Shown here: positions 1 to 7,614 of the stretch, one piece after another
How the letters are laid out: every line of letters begins with the position of its first letter
Numbering within the stretch: the first letter of the stretch is position 1
DNA from: Paenibacillus sp. SYP-B3998
GTDB taxonomy: Bacteria; Bacillota; Bacilli; Paenibacillales; NBRC-103111
Assembly (NCBI RefSeq): GCF_010820665.1
Contig: NZ_JAAIKC010000001.1
Span: 744,001-808,000 of the forward strand
Direction of reading: 5' to 3'
Length of the DNA stretch: 64,000 nucleotides
Notes under the pieces: generated by a model
Databases searched by the model: none
The model's input: the letters and a program-made list of their open reading frames with translations, nothing else
What the model was told of the DNA's origin: nothing
Position numbers and translations under genes: made by a program

Positions 1-719
1 TAAGCCGTGTGAAGGCGAATGCGACCCATATTCATGGGGAAGACGGCATCGGCAATACGCTTACTAACCTACCTACGAGAAAGGCATTGTCGCAATATGC
101 GCCGCAGTTTATTATCGATCAAGTGCGGAGTAAACCGCATCAGGTCACGATCATCACAGTAGCAGCTATGACCAATTTGGCGCTTGCTATTATGCAGGCC
201 CCGGATATTGTTAATTTGGTCGACAATGTGATTGTTATGGGGGGAGCAGTGAAGCGCGCAGGAAACGTGACGCCGCATGCTGAAGCTAACATCTACGCCG
301 ACCCGGAAGCGGCGGACTATGTATTTGCTTCAGGGATTCCAATCACGCTCGTCGGTCTCGACGTGACGATGGAAACCCTGCTGCCCAAGAAAGATGTTCA
401 AGCATGGCGCAGTAAAGGAACTGAGTTGGGCACGTTAATGGCGGATATGACGGAATTTTATATCGATGCGTATGAAGATTTTTACCCAGGCATCGGGGGC
501 TGCGGCCTACATGACCCACTTGCCGTGGGCGTGGCCATTTGTCCGGATTTTGTTACGACTGAACCGCTTTATGTCAGGGTTGATTTGGACGGCTTTCATT
601 CCTTGGGCAGAACGATTGGGGATTTGCGGAGCAAGCCGGCGCATGAACCCAACATGCAAGTATGTTTAAAGGTAGATACTGAACGTTTCCTGGAACATTT
701 TCTCAGCAGAGTCGTTTAA
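1..719 (+). CDS. Inosine-uridine preferring nucleoside hydrolase, 3' part
   Basis: The start lies outside the window; the frame is open from base 3, so the GTG at 9 is internal. Family members hydrolyse the N-glycosidic bond of ribonucleosides to free base and ribose in purine/pyrimidine salvage. The visible part carries IHGEDGIGN near its beginning, VIVMGGAV, and the block NIYADPEAADYVF (Asn, Asp and Glu in the active-site region), and then HDPLAV near the C-terminus, where the family's conserved His-Asp sits. The roughly 238 residues seen match the last three quarters of a family member of about 310. Substrate preference cannot be read from the sequence. Confidence in the family is high. 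Confidence 0.9.
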   Translation, partial: SRVKANATHIHGEDGIGNTLTNLPTRKALSQYAPQFIIDQVRSKPHQVTIITVAAMTNLALAIMQAPDIVNLVDNVIVMGGAVKRAGNVTPHAEANIYADPEAADYVFASGIPITLVGLDVTMETLLPKKDVQAWRSKGTELGTLMADMTEFYIDAYEDFYPGIGGCGLHDPLAVGVAICPDFVTTEPLYVRVDLDGFHSLGRTIGDLRSKPAHEPNMQVCLKVDTERFLEHFLSRVV

Positions 720-753
720 ATGGAAGCGGCTCGATTTATTCGTAAATTTTTTA

Positions 754-899
754 TATAATGGCATAATAACAAAAGCGTGACGGACTAGGACAGCCCGTTA
801 GACGGAAGATCAATGAGCTGGCAGGGCTTTGTAACACCTGGTTCTCGACTATCTTTCGGTCTGGGCTCAGTCCGTTTTTTCTTTTTCCAGGGAGGCATC
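754..899 (+). promoter_or_regulatory. Promoter and structured leader with terminator: candidate riboswitch or attenuator
   Basis: A perfect TATAAT lies at 754-759, placing transcript start near 766. The leader ends in a terminator-like hairpin: CGGTCTG (857-863), loop GGCT, CAGTCCG (868-874), then TTTTTTCTTTTT. An upstream segment (ACGGACT 780-786 and AGCCC 792-796) is complementary to the same 3' half (GGGCT 863-867, AGTCCGT 869-875), so two mutually exclusive folds are possible. This is the usual layout of a transcription-controlling riboswitch. AGCCC can also pair with GGGCT at 824-828. I do not recognise the aptamer class. The controlled gene would be the EamA transporter starting at 900. 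Confidence 0.55.
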
Positions 900-1829
900 A
901 TGAAATACATTTTATTTGTGTTAGCCGGAGCTTGCAGCTTCGGGTTGTTATCAACGTTTGTAAAGAAAGCCTATGAATCGGGCTTCAACGTTGGCGAAGT
1001 CGTTGGCAGTCAAAATTTATTCGGTGTACTTATGTTATGGTTCTTAGTATTCGTAACCGCAAAATCGACTAAACAGGCATCAGCTTCAAGCTCGTTTAAG
1101 GTTACGCGGCGTCAAGTATTCTCGCTCATGGCGGTTGGGACAACAACAGGTTTAACAGGAATGCTGTATTATGCGGCACTTCAGTACATTTCAGCTTCAT
1201 TTGCAATCATTCTACTGTTTCAATTTACTTGGATGGGCATCTTATTGGAAGCTATCCTCGAGCGTAAACGTCCTGGTAAGGACAAGCTTTTCTCGCTCGT
1301 TATTTTATTTATCGGGATTATTATGGCAAGCGGCTATATAGGGGGCGGACAGCAGGCTGTTTCGTGGATTGGGATTACGCTTGGTCTGTTATCTGCTGTT
1401 ACATATGCGTTATTCATCTGGTTTAGCGGAAAAACAGCAAAAGATGTCGCACCGATCACACGCAGTGCGATCATGCTAACAGGCTCCTTTATATTGGTTA
1501 TGTTAATTTTCCCGCCTCACTTTCTGGTGAACGGAGCTTTGCACCAAGAGTTGCTGCCGTGGGCGCTGCTGCTTGCGCTATTCGGCGTTGTCATTCCACC
1601 GTTATTTTACGCAATTGGCGTACCGAAAGTTGGAGGCGGTCTGGCTACGATTTTGAGCGCAGCTGAATTGCCTACTGCCGTTGTTATGTCATATGTTGTG
1701 TTGAATGAGGCCGTTAACTGGCTCCAATGGCTTGGCGTAGCAGTGACCATGTTCGGTATTGCCCTTCCTGAGTTGATGAAGCGAAAAAAAAAACAAGCTA
1801 TTCTTAGCCGGGCGAATGCAAGCGCGTGA
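900..1829 (+). CDS. EamA/DMT-family transporter
   Basis: A 309-residue, very hydrophobic protein with about ten membrane segments, arranged as two five-helix EamA repeats. The second-repeat pattern PPLFYAIGVPKVGGGLATILSAAELPTA is typical of drug/metabolite transporters. The family exports or exchanges small metabolites; the substrate cannot be told from sequence. The start chosen is the ATG at 900, preceded by GGGAGGC. An in-frame ATG at 813 would add 29 residues, but it sits inside the structured leader, has a poorer ribosome-binding site and would place a Phe-rich stretch before the first helix. Regulation through the leader at 754-899 is inferred. A basic tail (KRKKKQ) ends the protein, followed by a terminator. 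Confidence 0.88.
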   Translation: MKYILFVLAGACSFGLLSTFVKKAYESGFNVGEVVGSQNLFGVLMLWFLVFVTAKSTKQASASSSFKVTRRQVFSLMAVGTTTGLTGMLYYAALQYISASFAIILLFQFTWMGILLEAILERKRPGKDKLFSLVILFIGIIMASGYIGGGQQAVSWIGITLGLLSAVTYALFIWFSGKTAKDVAPITRSAIMLTGSFILVMLIFPPHFLVNGALHQELLPWALLLALFGVVIPPLFYAIGVPKVGGGLATILSAAELPTAVVMSYVVLNEAVNWLQWLGVAVTMFGIALPELMKRKKKQAILSRANASA

Positions 1830-1845
1830 TTGCTGGTAATTAATC

Positions 1846-1888
1846 AAGATGGATGCGAAATCGTAAAGATTTCGTGTTCATCTTTTTT
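1846..1888 (+). terminator. Rho-independent terminator of the EamA gene
   Basis: Arms 1846-1862 and 1868-1884 pair (AAGATG..CGAAATC with GATTTCG..CATCTT) around the loop GTAAA and are followed by a T-run. Confidence 0.85.
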
Positions 1889-1996
1889 TGTTCGTTTTGT
1901 TCGTATTTCTGTTTGTTTTTTTCGTGCTTTTTTTATTTTTCGTAATTGACTTTTTCACTCTTGGTGCGAAAGGCCATAGTGATAAATCATTCAATT

Positions 1997-2010
1997 TGAA
2001 AGCGTTCTCT
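1997..2010 (+). promoter_or_regulatory. cre-like catabolite response element
   Basis: TGAAAGCGTTCTCT matches the CcpA consensus TGWAARCGYTWNCW at 13 of 14 positions. Carbon catabolite control of the downstream chitinase is inferred. Confidence 0.45.
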
Positions 2011-2102
2011 AAAGTTTCGGCAGATACTGATTTTTATGTTGATAAATACGTAAAAGCGAGATATAGTTTATAACTAAATAAGGAAGGAGGATGCTCCTCT
2101 CA

Positions 2103-2124
2103 AAAATTAAAGCGCTTTAATTTT
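2103..2124. promoter_or_regulatory. Perfect 22-bp palindrome, probable operator
   Basis: Eleven bases mirror exactly around the centre of AAAGCGCTTT. The central CpG flanked by A/T is typical of LacI/CcpA-family operators. The core also resembles a cre site with mismatches at the outer G and C. It lies 167 bases before the chitinase start. Confidence 0.55.
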
Positions 2125-2168
2125 ATTCGCTGTATGAACCTTAAAATAATGTGCGAGGAGCTGTGTTT

Positions 2169-2195
2169 ATGAAAAAGGATTTCACCCAGAAATAA
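2169..2195 (+). CDS. Eight-residue leader peptide or truncated start (MKKDFTQK)
   Basis: An ATG preceded by GAGGAG with eight-base spacing opens eight codons and then TAA. It may be a leader peptide, or the stump of a former secreted protein, since MKK is a common signal-peptide start. Nothing else supports it. Confidence 0.2.
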   Translation: MKKDFTQK

Positions 2196-2290
2196 TAACA
2201 GAGAAGTAGCATTTATTAAGTTTGAAAGTAGCAAGAAATGGTAGGTTAATCTTAAATAAAATACTATTTTTGTAAAGGAGTTTTTAATTT

Positions 2291-3355
2291 ATGAAAAATT
2301 TCATGAAAGCAAAATCTCTTAAAAAGCTAGCTTCGATCTTGATGCTTGTCATTCTTGTTTTTACTTTATTGGGCACATCCACTGTCGGAGCTGTAGGAAT
2401 CAATGGCAAAATTATTGGTGCATATATAACTGATTATCACTTTCCCAATGTGAATACCGTACCTGCGCAAAAGCTGACAAACATTTTCTATGCATTTGCA
2501 AGCGTTTCCAAAACAGGGAATGTATCAGGCGGCGATAAGACGCAGCTTGGTCAATTGGTCTCACTGAAATCAAAGAATCCCAATCTTAAAATTAGTATCT
2601 CCGTTGGCGGGGACGGCAACAGCGCTAACTTTTCTCCAGCATCATCTACAGAAGCTAACCGCACTGCATTTGCAAATAGCGTGGTGAAGTATATTCGCGA
2701 CAACCATTTGGATGGCATTGATGTGGATTGGGAGTTTCCGCAAAATAACACCGATAAAGCGAACTATACCAAGCTTTTGGCAAAACTCAGAATCGTTTTG
2801 GATGCGGCAAGCGTTGCTGACGGTCGTTCTAGCAACAAATATATCATAACAACGGCTACAGGTTCTGATGACTATGGTCTTCACTACCTGGATCTGGCAG
2901 CTGTAAATAAGTATTTTGATTTCATTAACGTAATGACTTACGATATGCAGCCAAACAATAAATCGCATCATTCGAACCTTTATACGTCCTCACTGAACAC
3001 ACAATTCAGTGTTGATAAATCGGTTAAATTTTATAAGAGTCAAGGTGTTCCTGCTAGCAAATTAGTAATCGGAGGCGCATTCTATACCCGTGGTTCGCAG
3101 GATGACTTATCTTATGATGATCTGAAAGCTGGCTTTATTAACAAGAATGGTTGGGTGCGTAAATGGGATGACACAGCGCAAGCTCCTTATTTGACAAAGG
3201 GGACGGGTTTCATCAGCTATGACGATGCCCAATCGCTGACAGCCAAAACGAATTATGCGAAGCAAAATGGTCTCGGTGGCGTAATGTTCTGGGAGTATGG
3301 TCAGAATCTGAATGGAGAGCTGCTTGACGCTATTTATCAAGAAACGATCAAGTAA
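2291..3355 (+). CDS. Secreted family 18 chitinase
   Basis: A 354-residue glycoside hydrolase family 18 enzyme, expected to hydrolyse beta-1,4-N-acetylglucosamine polymers outside the cell. Residues 1-34 form a signal peptide (basic start, then a long hydrophobic stretch). The SxGG motif is at 104-107, and the catalytic signature DGIDVDWE is at 141-148 with Glu148 as general acid. The MTYD motif follows around residue 217, and the strand-8 tryptophan is in GGVMFWEYG near the end. There is no carbohydrate-binding or fibronectin module, so this is a compact single-domain chitinase. The ATG follows AAAGGAG. It is probably monocistronic, with possible catabolite and inducer control through the upstream palindromes. 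It could equally be an endo-N-acetylglucosaminidase-like GH18, but the motifs favour chitinase. Confidence 0.92.
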   Translation: MKNFMKAKSLKKLASILMLVILVFTLLGTSTVGAVGINGKIIGAYITDYHFPNVNTVPAQKLTNIFYAFASVSKTGNVSGGDKTQLGQLVSLKSKNPNLKISISVGGDGNSANFSPASSTEANRTAFANSVVKYIRDNHLDGIDVDWEFPQNNTDKANYTKLLAKLRIVLDAASVADGRSSNKYIITTATGSDDYGLHYLDLAAVNKYFDFINVMTYDMQPNNKSHHSNLYTSSLNTQFSVDKSVKFYKSQGVPASKLVIGGAFYTRGSQDDLSYDDLKAGFINKNGWVRKWDDTAQAPYLTKGTGFISYDDAQSLTAKTNYAKQNGLGGVMFWEYGQNLNGELLDAIYQETIK

Positions 3356-3360
3356 AAAGC

Positions 3361-3540
3361 TTATCTCGCAATGTAAGTGCTAAGCCTTTTTTGCCAATTA
3401 TCGTGGGCAAATAAGGCTTTTTTTACGTTCTCATCAACAGTAGCAATAGGGATACCAAGCCGCTTGGTTAAATCTACCGCCCCTTCGCAGCCAAGGGGAG
3501 TTACCGCTGTAGTTATTTCCGGGGAAATACCCCCACAGTA
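3361..3540 (-). pseudogene. Unannotated reading-frame fragment facing the chitinase
   Basis: The minus strand reads 59 sense codons from 3540 to TAA at 3361, with protein-like composition. It includes GISPEITTAVTPLGCEGAVD, LTKRLGIPIATVDENVKKAL and a basic end (QKRLSTYIAR). The frame stays open further upstream but contains no ATG, GTG or TTG, so it looks like the 3' remnant of a gene, or a small gene with an unusual start. I do not recognise the family. The chitinase terminator lies inside it. The adjoining 3541-3773 is AT-rich and shows nothing else. Confidence 0.35.
3382..3424 (+). terminator. Terminator of the chitinase gene
   Basis: AAGCCTTTTTTGCC pairs with GGGCAAATAAGGCTT and is followed by a T-run ending at 3424. 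Confidence 0.75.
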
Positions 3541-3773
3541 AATGTTCTTTGATATAAATGTCCTTTTAAATACAAAAATAACAATATTACCTAAATTTAT
3601 TAGGGGTGTAAGAAAAGAGTGTTAAAAGTAAATAAAGTCTTAGACTGAATATTAGCAAGACCTAAACATAAGAAAATCAAATAAAATAAAGGGTTCTACA
3701 CGCTGATTTCTCCGATTATAAAATTCTCATTAGAAACACCATTGATCAATGAACCTTGGGGACGAAGCCAATT

Positions 3774-4976
3774 TCAGTTCGTGTTTTTGGGGTAGTAGGA
3801 AAACCCCGGATATTTGACGACAGGCCATTTCTCCTTGCGTAAATAATCCAATAATTCTGGTCCAACATGCAAATTGTTTCTAACCAGGTCGCGAGGGGTA
3901 AGCGCCATCCATTGGTTTAACGACACATCAACAAATCGGTCGCTCTTGAAAATTTCCAAAAACCATAGAGTTTGATTGCCGGTATTCTGAATATAGTGCC
4001 CAGTAGCAAATGGTACATAGCCGACATCACCAGCTCTATAATCAAATGTACGTGCTGTACCATTTCCAGTAAATACTGTCATGCGTCCCTGTCCGGTAAG
4101 GTAATACTGCCACTCATCGTTATTCGGATGCCAATGTAGTTCTCTCATTGCGCCCGGTTCAATCTCAACAAGCGCCGCTGCGATATTTTTTGATATAGGA
4201 AAATTAGAAGAGTCTACGATTCGTACGCTTCCGCCAGGTGTTTTAATTGGCGGTTGCGACAATAAATGATGCGTAAAACTTTGGGGAATCGTGCCATAAG
4301 GCGATTGAACTTGTTGTGATTCTAGCGGTCCTGGTACGTTGTCTTGATATATATACAGTTGTTCGGATGGAATGTGATCAAATGCGCTGATAGGAACCCC
4401 AAAGTTAGCAGATAACACTTCTTTGGGTGTATGTGCGAACCAATCTGAAATGGATAACGTATTGAGGTCTGAAAATGTACCATCATCAAAAACAAGCAGA
4501 AATTCGCAACCTTCCTCTAAGCCTTGAATGGAGTGGGGAATACCCGGTGGGAAGTACCACAAATCTCCTGGACCGACATCCGCAATAAAATTGCGACCAT
4601 TCTGATCTACCGATGTAATTCGTGCGCGACCTAAGAGCATATAAGACCATTCAGCTTGTTGGTGCCAATGCAGTTCCCTTACACCGCCTGGCGTCAAACT
4701 CATATTTACACCTGCAAGCGTGGTCGCAATGGGTAGCTCCCTGACGGTGATTTCCCGTGACCACCCCCCGTGACTTAATGTCATAGAAGTGTCTGAGAAT
4801 GAAAATCTCATATTAGGGAGCAAGCCTGAATCCGTTATTGGTGGAACTAGCATGTTAGGGTTTTCAATATCCCGCATAATATCCCTAGGACCGTTATCAA
4901 TCCCGCCAGCGCCGTCAATTCGGATGGGCTGTGGGACATTTCCGTACATACCTTGATTCCGTTTCGGAATTTCCAT
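3774..4976 (-). CDS. oxdC: Oxalate decarboxylase (bicupin)
   Basis: A 400-residue bicupin closely resembling B. subtilis OxdC, which converts oxalate to formate and CO2 with manganese. Site 1 ligands read as His103, His105, Glu109 and His148; site 2 as His281, His283, Glu288 and His327. The catalytic arginines (Arg100, Arg278) and the site 2 glutamate (Glu341) are all present. In the mobile lid over site 1, the key glutamate of OxdC (Glu162, in SENST) is replaced by Asp170 (SDLNT), which may change activity. The start chosen is the second ATG, with AGAGGAG nine bases upstream; the ATG six codons earlier overlaps that ribosome-binding site. No signal peptide is seen, so the enzyme is cytoplasmic or spore-associated. 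It is transcribed alone, leftward. Confidence 0.92.
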   Translation of the reverse strand: MEIPKRNQGMYGNVPQPIRIDGAGGIDNGPRDIMRDIENPNMLVPPITDSGLLPNMRFSFSDTSMTLSHGGWSREITVRELPIATTLAGVNMSLTPGGVRELHWHQQAEWSYMLLGRARITSVDQNGRNFIADVGPGDLWYFPPGIPHSIQGLEEGCEFLLVFDDGTFSDLNTLSISDWFAHTPKEVLSANFGVPISAFDHIPSEQLYIYQDNVPGPLESQQVQSPYGTIPQSFTHHLLSQPPIKTPGGSVRIVDSSNFPISKNIAAALVEIEPGAMRELHWHPNNDEWQYYLTGQGRMTVFTGNGTARTFDYRAGDVGYVPFATGHYIQNTGNQTLWFLEIFKSDRFVDVSLNQWMALTPRDLVRNNLHVGPELLDYLRKEKWPVVKYPGFSYYPKNTN

Positions 4977-5105
4977 TTCGTAGTCTCCTCTCATTAGATG
5001 ACACTCTCTGTATACTTTTTCTAAAAAATATATGATACAGGTTCTGTGTTAATGATTTATCTTCTGAAGAGATTATAGGTCAATGTTTGCATCACAATAC
5101 TACAA

Positions 5106-5151
5106 TGTAGGGAGATTTGTGCATTTTGAAATTGACACAAATCTCTCTACA
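5106..5151. repeat. Inverted repeat with 16-bp arms upstream of oxalate decarboxylase
   Basis: Arms 5106-5121 and 5136-5151 match at 15 of 16 positions around a 14-base spacer. Read leftward, it would sit in the 5' region of the decarboxylase, 130 bases before its start. It could be a regulator site or an mRNA hairpin. Confidence 0.5.
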
Positions 5152-5160
5152 TAAAAATAA

Positions 5161-5185
5161 AAAAGCCTGATTTCTCGGGCTTTTA
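5161..5185. terminator. Bidirectional terminator hairpin
   Basis: AAAAGCC (5161-5167) pairs with GGCTTTT (5178-5184) with A/T runs on both sides. It probably ends leftward transcription coming from the AraC-lipoprotein gene. Confidence 0.6.
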
Positions 5186-5279
5186 CTGAAAGAAATATGA
5201 AGGTACTTTTGTGTCATTGGACATGTAATTCCTTCTATAAATGTAGGCTCGAATGAACGCGTTCACCTTTTCCTCCGTT

Positions 5280-5303
5280 GAAGAAGCCAACACTGGCTTC
5301 TTC
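5280..5303. repeat. Perfect 10-bp stem, 4-base loop
   Basis: GAAGAAGCCA, ACAC, TGGCTTCTTC. No T-run follows on either strand, so it is not a standard terminator. Confidence 0.5.
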
Positions 5304-5398
5304 ATGATCGGGGGGGGGCCTCCTGTTGGATTGTCCTCTTCTTTTCACTGTAATCGATTTATTTAGTTCCCAACAAATTGCGTTAAACCATCCTTGAA

Positions 5399-5447
5399 TC
5401 AAATAATCAGACCCAACAGCGTCTACCTGCGTTGTCTGATTATTTGA
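5399..5447. repeat. Perfect inverted repeat, 14-bp arms
   Basis: TCAAATAATCAGAC (5399-5412) and its exact reverse complement (5434-5447) flank 21 bases. It lies 95 bases beyond the 3' end of the AraC-lipoprotein gene and could form a 3' mRNA hairpin. Confidence 0.5.
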
Positions 5448-5541
5448 GTGACTCCAAAATCATTTTATAGTCGGTATTCGGACCTGCCTACCCCCAAGAA
5501 TATTCGAACCTAGCATCCAGATTAAGATTAAAATCGAATAC

Positions 5542-7506
5542 CTATTTCTGCTGTGAAAGATTGACAATCCAATCAGTCAGATCCTGGGTCTGAGAGAGGA
5601 GCGCGATAGGATCACGGTACCAAGAACGATCCTCCCCCCATAGATAGACTCGGCCCTCGCGAACGGCCTTTAGGGAACCCCATACAGGGTCCTTTTGTAA
5701 TCTCTCCATCGAAGATTCAGTGGTCAGCACGATGTAGTCTCCGGCATATTCCGGCAGCTTTTCCAAAGATGTTTCAGAGTATGTCTTCTCCATCACCTTC
5801 TCAGGAAGGGCAGCTGGAGCATCAAGGCCCAGCGCTTGATAAATAATTCTGCCACCGCGACCTGATTTGGCGCCGAACACGAACACCTGTCCATCATACT
5901 CCTGAAATACAGAGAATGTGGCATCTTTAGGCAAAACCTCTTCAACTTTGGTTTTAGCCACAGCTATTTGTTTATCATATTGACTCAGCCATTCAGCCGC
6001 TTCAGTCTCTTTGCCCAGCACATTTCCAAAGTAGGTCATTTCCTCATGAACACTGTTGAAGGTATTAGAGGCTACTGATACTGTCGGTGCAATTTGACTA
6101 TATTTATCATAGACCTCCTGCTTGGTAGTATGTGTAATGATGAGATCCGGTTCCATGGTTAGCAGCTTCTCAAGAGAGTCTCCGATCCCTTCAACACCTA
6201 CTAAATGACCCTTCAGGTAGGGACTTTGCATCAACAAATTATTCGAACCGATCGGTTTAATGCCCAATGCGATAACGGTACCTAGATAGTCTACCGCAGC
6301 AACTCGCTTCGGTACCAGCGGAATGTTAATATCACCAAAATGAGTAGATATCGTTTTGGTTTGAGAGGGTTGCGCAGCATCGGTGGGACTATTGGTAGAT
6401 AGATTACTTGAAGACGTCTTTGTTCCTTCCGAACTGTTCGAACTCGTGCTGGCAGGAGCATTACTACCGGCAGCGCATGCGCTGAGTATAATACTGAAAC
6501 ACAGCCATAGCGTGGATAAAATAATGGCATTGTAGACTTTATGCATGGTGTAATCCCCTTTTTTCATATACTGATAATGATTTTCATTGTCATAATCAAT
6601 ATAGGTTTTAGAGGAGTGGATAACAATGGAGTTTTTTAACGCCTTTTTTGTATGATTAGAACTCTGATCATGACGGGCTATATGTTTATTTCTGAATTGG
6701 CCGGGGGCGATGCCCGCATATTTTTTGAACATACGATTAAAATAAAACAGATCCAGGTATCCTACACTGCTCGCGATTTCCTGCAAAGTCGCATCTGTTG
6801 TAATCAGTAGACGCTGCGCTTTCTCCATACGTAGCTTTAATTTATACTCGTTAGGGCTGAGTCCGGTCTGCTCCTTGAACTTACGCGACAGATACTGCGG
6901 ACTGTAATTGAGTTGCAAAGACAATGACTCTATGGATTTCGATTCTTGATAATGCTCAGATAAAAAGCGCAACACCTGCTCTACCAAACTGTGTTGACTA
7001 ATCTCCCCAGGACTGAGCTGTATCTGACGCAGTAACCTATGTACAAATTGGTAAAAGACTCCCCTAACCTGCAATTTGTCCAACCCGCCTGTTTGACTCC
7101 AATCCCGATGCATATTTTGTATGAATTCCAATAATTCTAGAGCATCATGCGGCACGAAGCCGAATGACTGCTCGAATGGATTATCGCTTTGCAAAAGTAT
7201 TTGAAATTCATAGAGGCAGTTTTGTGGCAATAAAGCCTTATATAGAATCAGATAGTATTCAAAAAGTGTCTCCGCTTCAATTTCCAAGCATGCCCCTTTC
7301 CCTCCATGCAATACATAAAACCTGTCGGCATAATGGACATCCCCGTCCAGCCATAACTTACCTCTGCCGAGCGCAGCATAAACAAAGGCACTGGCGGGAA
7401 TTGTGTACCTGTGCAAGCGCTCGCCTGTCTCCAACACGTTATGCCTGACATCAAGAACTCTAACATTAGCCTGATTCCATAACTGGATGTGATCATTGAT
7501 GTTCAT
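5542..7506 (-). CDS. AraC regulator fused to an iron-siderophore binding lipoprotein
   Basis: One 654-codon frame holds two proteins. Residues 1-165 look like a cupin-type sensor domain. Residues 170-275 are an AraC double helix-turn-helix ending GYLDLFYFNRMFKKYAGIAPGQFR. Residues 390-654 are a FeuA/FhuD-type periplasmic-binding domain (PKRVAAVDYLG, MEPDLIIT, VFVFGAKSGRGG). B. subtilis Btr also joins AraC and siderophore-binding domains, but is cytoplasmic. Here Met321 begins a full lipoprotein signal peptide with lipobox LSAC (Cys344), preceded by an AAAGGGG ribosome-binding site and a Fur-like box, all inside the frame. The likely reality is two products: a regulator (possibly extended or fused) and a separately started surface lipoprotein for ferric-siderophore uptake. 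Residues 276-320 look like translated intergenic sequence. Both Fur boxes imply iron control. Confidence 0.82.
   Translation of the reverse strand: MNINDHIQLWNQANVRVLDVRHNVLETGERLHRYTIPASAFVYAALGRGKLWLDGDVHYADRFYVLHGGKGACLEIEAETLFEYYLILYKALLPQNCLYEFQILLQSDNPFEQSFGFVPHDALELLEFIQNMHRDWSQTGGLDKLQVRGVFYQFVHRLLRQIQLSPGEISQHSLVEQVLRFLSEHYQESKSIESLSLQLNYSPQYLSRKFKEQTGLSPNEYKLKLRMEKAQRLLITTDATLQEIASSVGYLDLFYFNRMFKKYAGIAPGQFRNKHIARHDQSSNHTKKALKNSIVIHSSKTYIDYDNENHYQYMKKGDYTMHKVYNAIILSTLWLCFSIILSACAAGSNAPASTSSNSSEGTKTSSSNLSTNSPTDAAQPSQTKTISTHFGDINIPLVPKRVAAVDYLGTVIALGIKPIGSNNLLMQSPYLKGHLVGVEGIGDSLEKLLTMEPDLIITHTTKQEVYDKYSQIAPTVSVASNTFNSVHEEMTYFGNVLGKETEAAEWLSQYDKQIAVAKTKVEEVLPKDATFSVFQEYDGQVFVFGAKSGRGGRIIYQALGLDAPAALPEKVMEKTYSETSLEKLPEYAGDYIVLTTESSMERLQKDPVWGSLKAVREGRVYLWGEDRSWYRDPIALLSQTQDLTDWIVNLSQQK
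6544..6561 (-). promoter_or_regulatory. Internal ribosome-binding site and start of the lipoprotein
   Basis: On the minus strand AAAGGGG (6561-6555) is followed after eight bases by an ATG at 6546. The peptide from this ATG is a typical lipoprotein signal with Cys at its residue 24. A stand-alone binding protein would be 334 residues, the normal family size. Confidence 0.6.
6573..6591 (-). promoter_or_regulatory. Fur-like box inside the fused gene
   Basis: GATAATGATTTTCATTGTC matches the 19-bp Fur consensus GATAATGATAATCATTATC at 16 positions. It lies 27 bases upstream of the internal lipoprotein start, where an iron-regulated promoter would be expected. Confidence 0.6.
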
Positions 7507-7599
7507 TTGCTACTTTTCAGATCCTTTCTCTTCTCACGCAGCCGACAAGTAGATATTCCTCAATACTTGGAAGGGGAATGTCGGCGTAAAGGAGATTTT

Positions 7600-7614
7600 T
7601 GAGAATCATTCTCA
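7600..7614 (-). promoter_or_regulatory. Fur box upstream of the AraC-lipoprotein gene
   Basis: TGAGAATCATTCTCA is a perfect 7-1-7 inverted repeat matching the Fur core TGATAATNATTATCA at all but two symmetrical positions. It lies 94 bases before the first codon. Confidence 0.7.

Larger units (their letters stand above)
1889..2290. other. Long 5' region of the chitinase gene
   Basis: No convincing gene lies in these 400 bases. The first 80 are extremely T-rich. The region holds a cre-like site (1997-2010), a perfect 22-bp palindrome (2103-2124), a nine-codon reading frame with a good ribosome-binding site (2169-2195), and the ribosome-binding site AAAGGAG used by the chitinase at 2291. A long, AT-rich, operator-bearing upstream region fits a catabolite- or inducer-controlled secreted enzyme. 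Confidence 0.6.
4977..5541. other. Gene-free region rich in inverted repeats
   Basis: No coding potential is apparent. The stretch contains the oxalate decarboxylase 5' region, a 16-bp-arm hairpin (5106-5151), a symmetrical terminator (5161-5185), a palindrome TGAACGCGTTCA (5254-5265), a perfect 10-bp stem (5280-5303), a run of nine G near 5311 and a perfect 14-bp-arm repeat (5399-5447). The density of repeats is unusual for this window. Confidence 0.55.

Noticed and set aside
813-899. In-frame ATG that would extend the first EamA transporter by 29 residues
   Set aside because: It lies within the structured leader, has a weak ribosome-binding site, and the ATG at 900 has GGGAGGC and starts at the usual family position.
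1888-2073. 61-codon frame rich in Phe and Val
   Set aside because: It is translated from a T-rich tract straight after a terminator, has no ribosome-binding site and overlaps a cre-like site.
3454-3529. Three tandem small inverted repeats resembling IS200/IS605 end hairpins
   Set aside because: No transposase or TnpB is nearby, and the stretch reads better as a protein-coding fragment on the minus strand.
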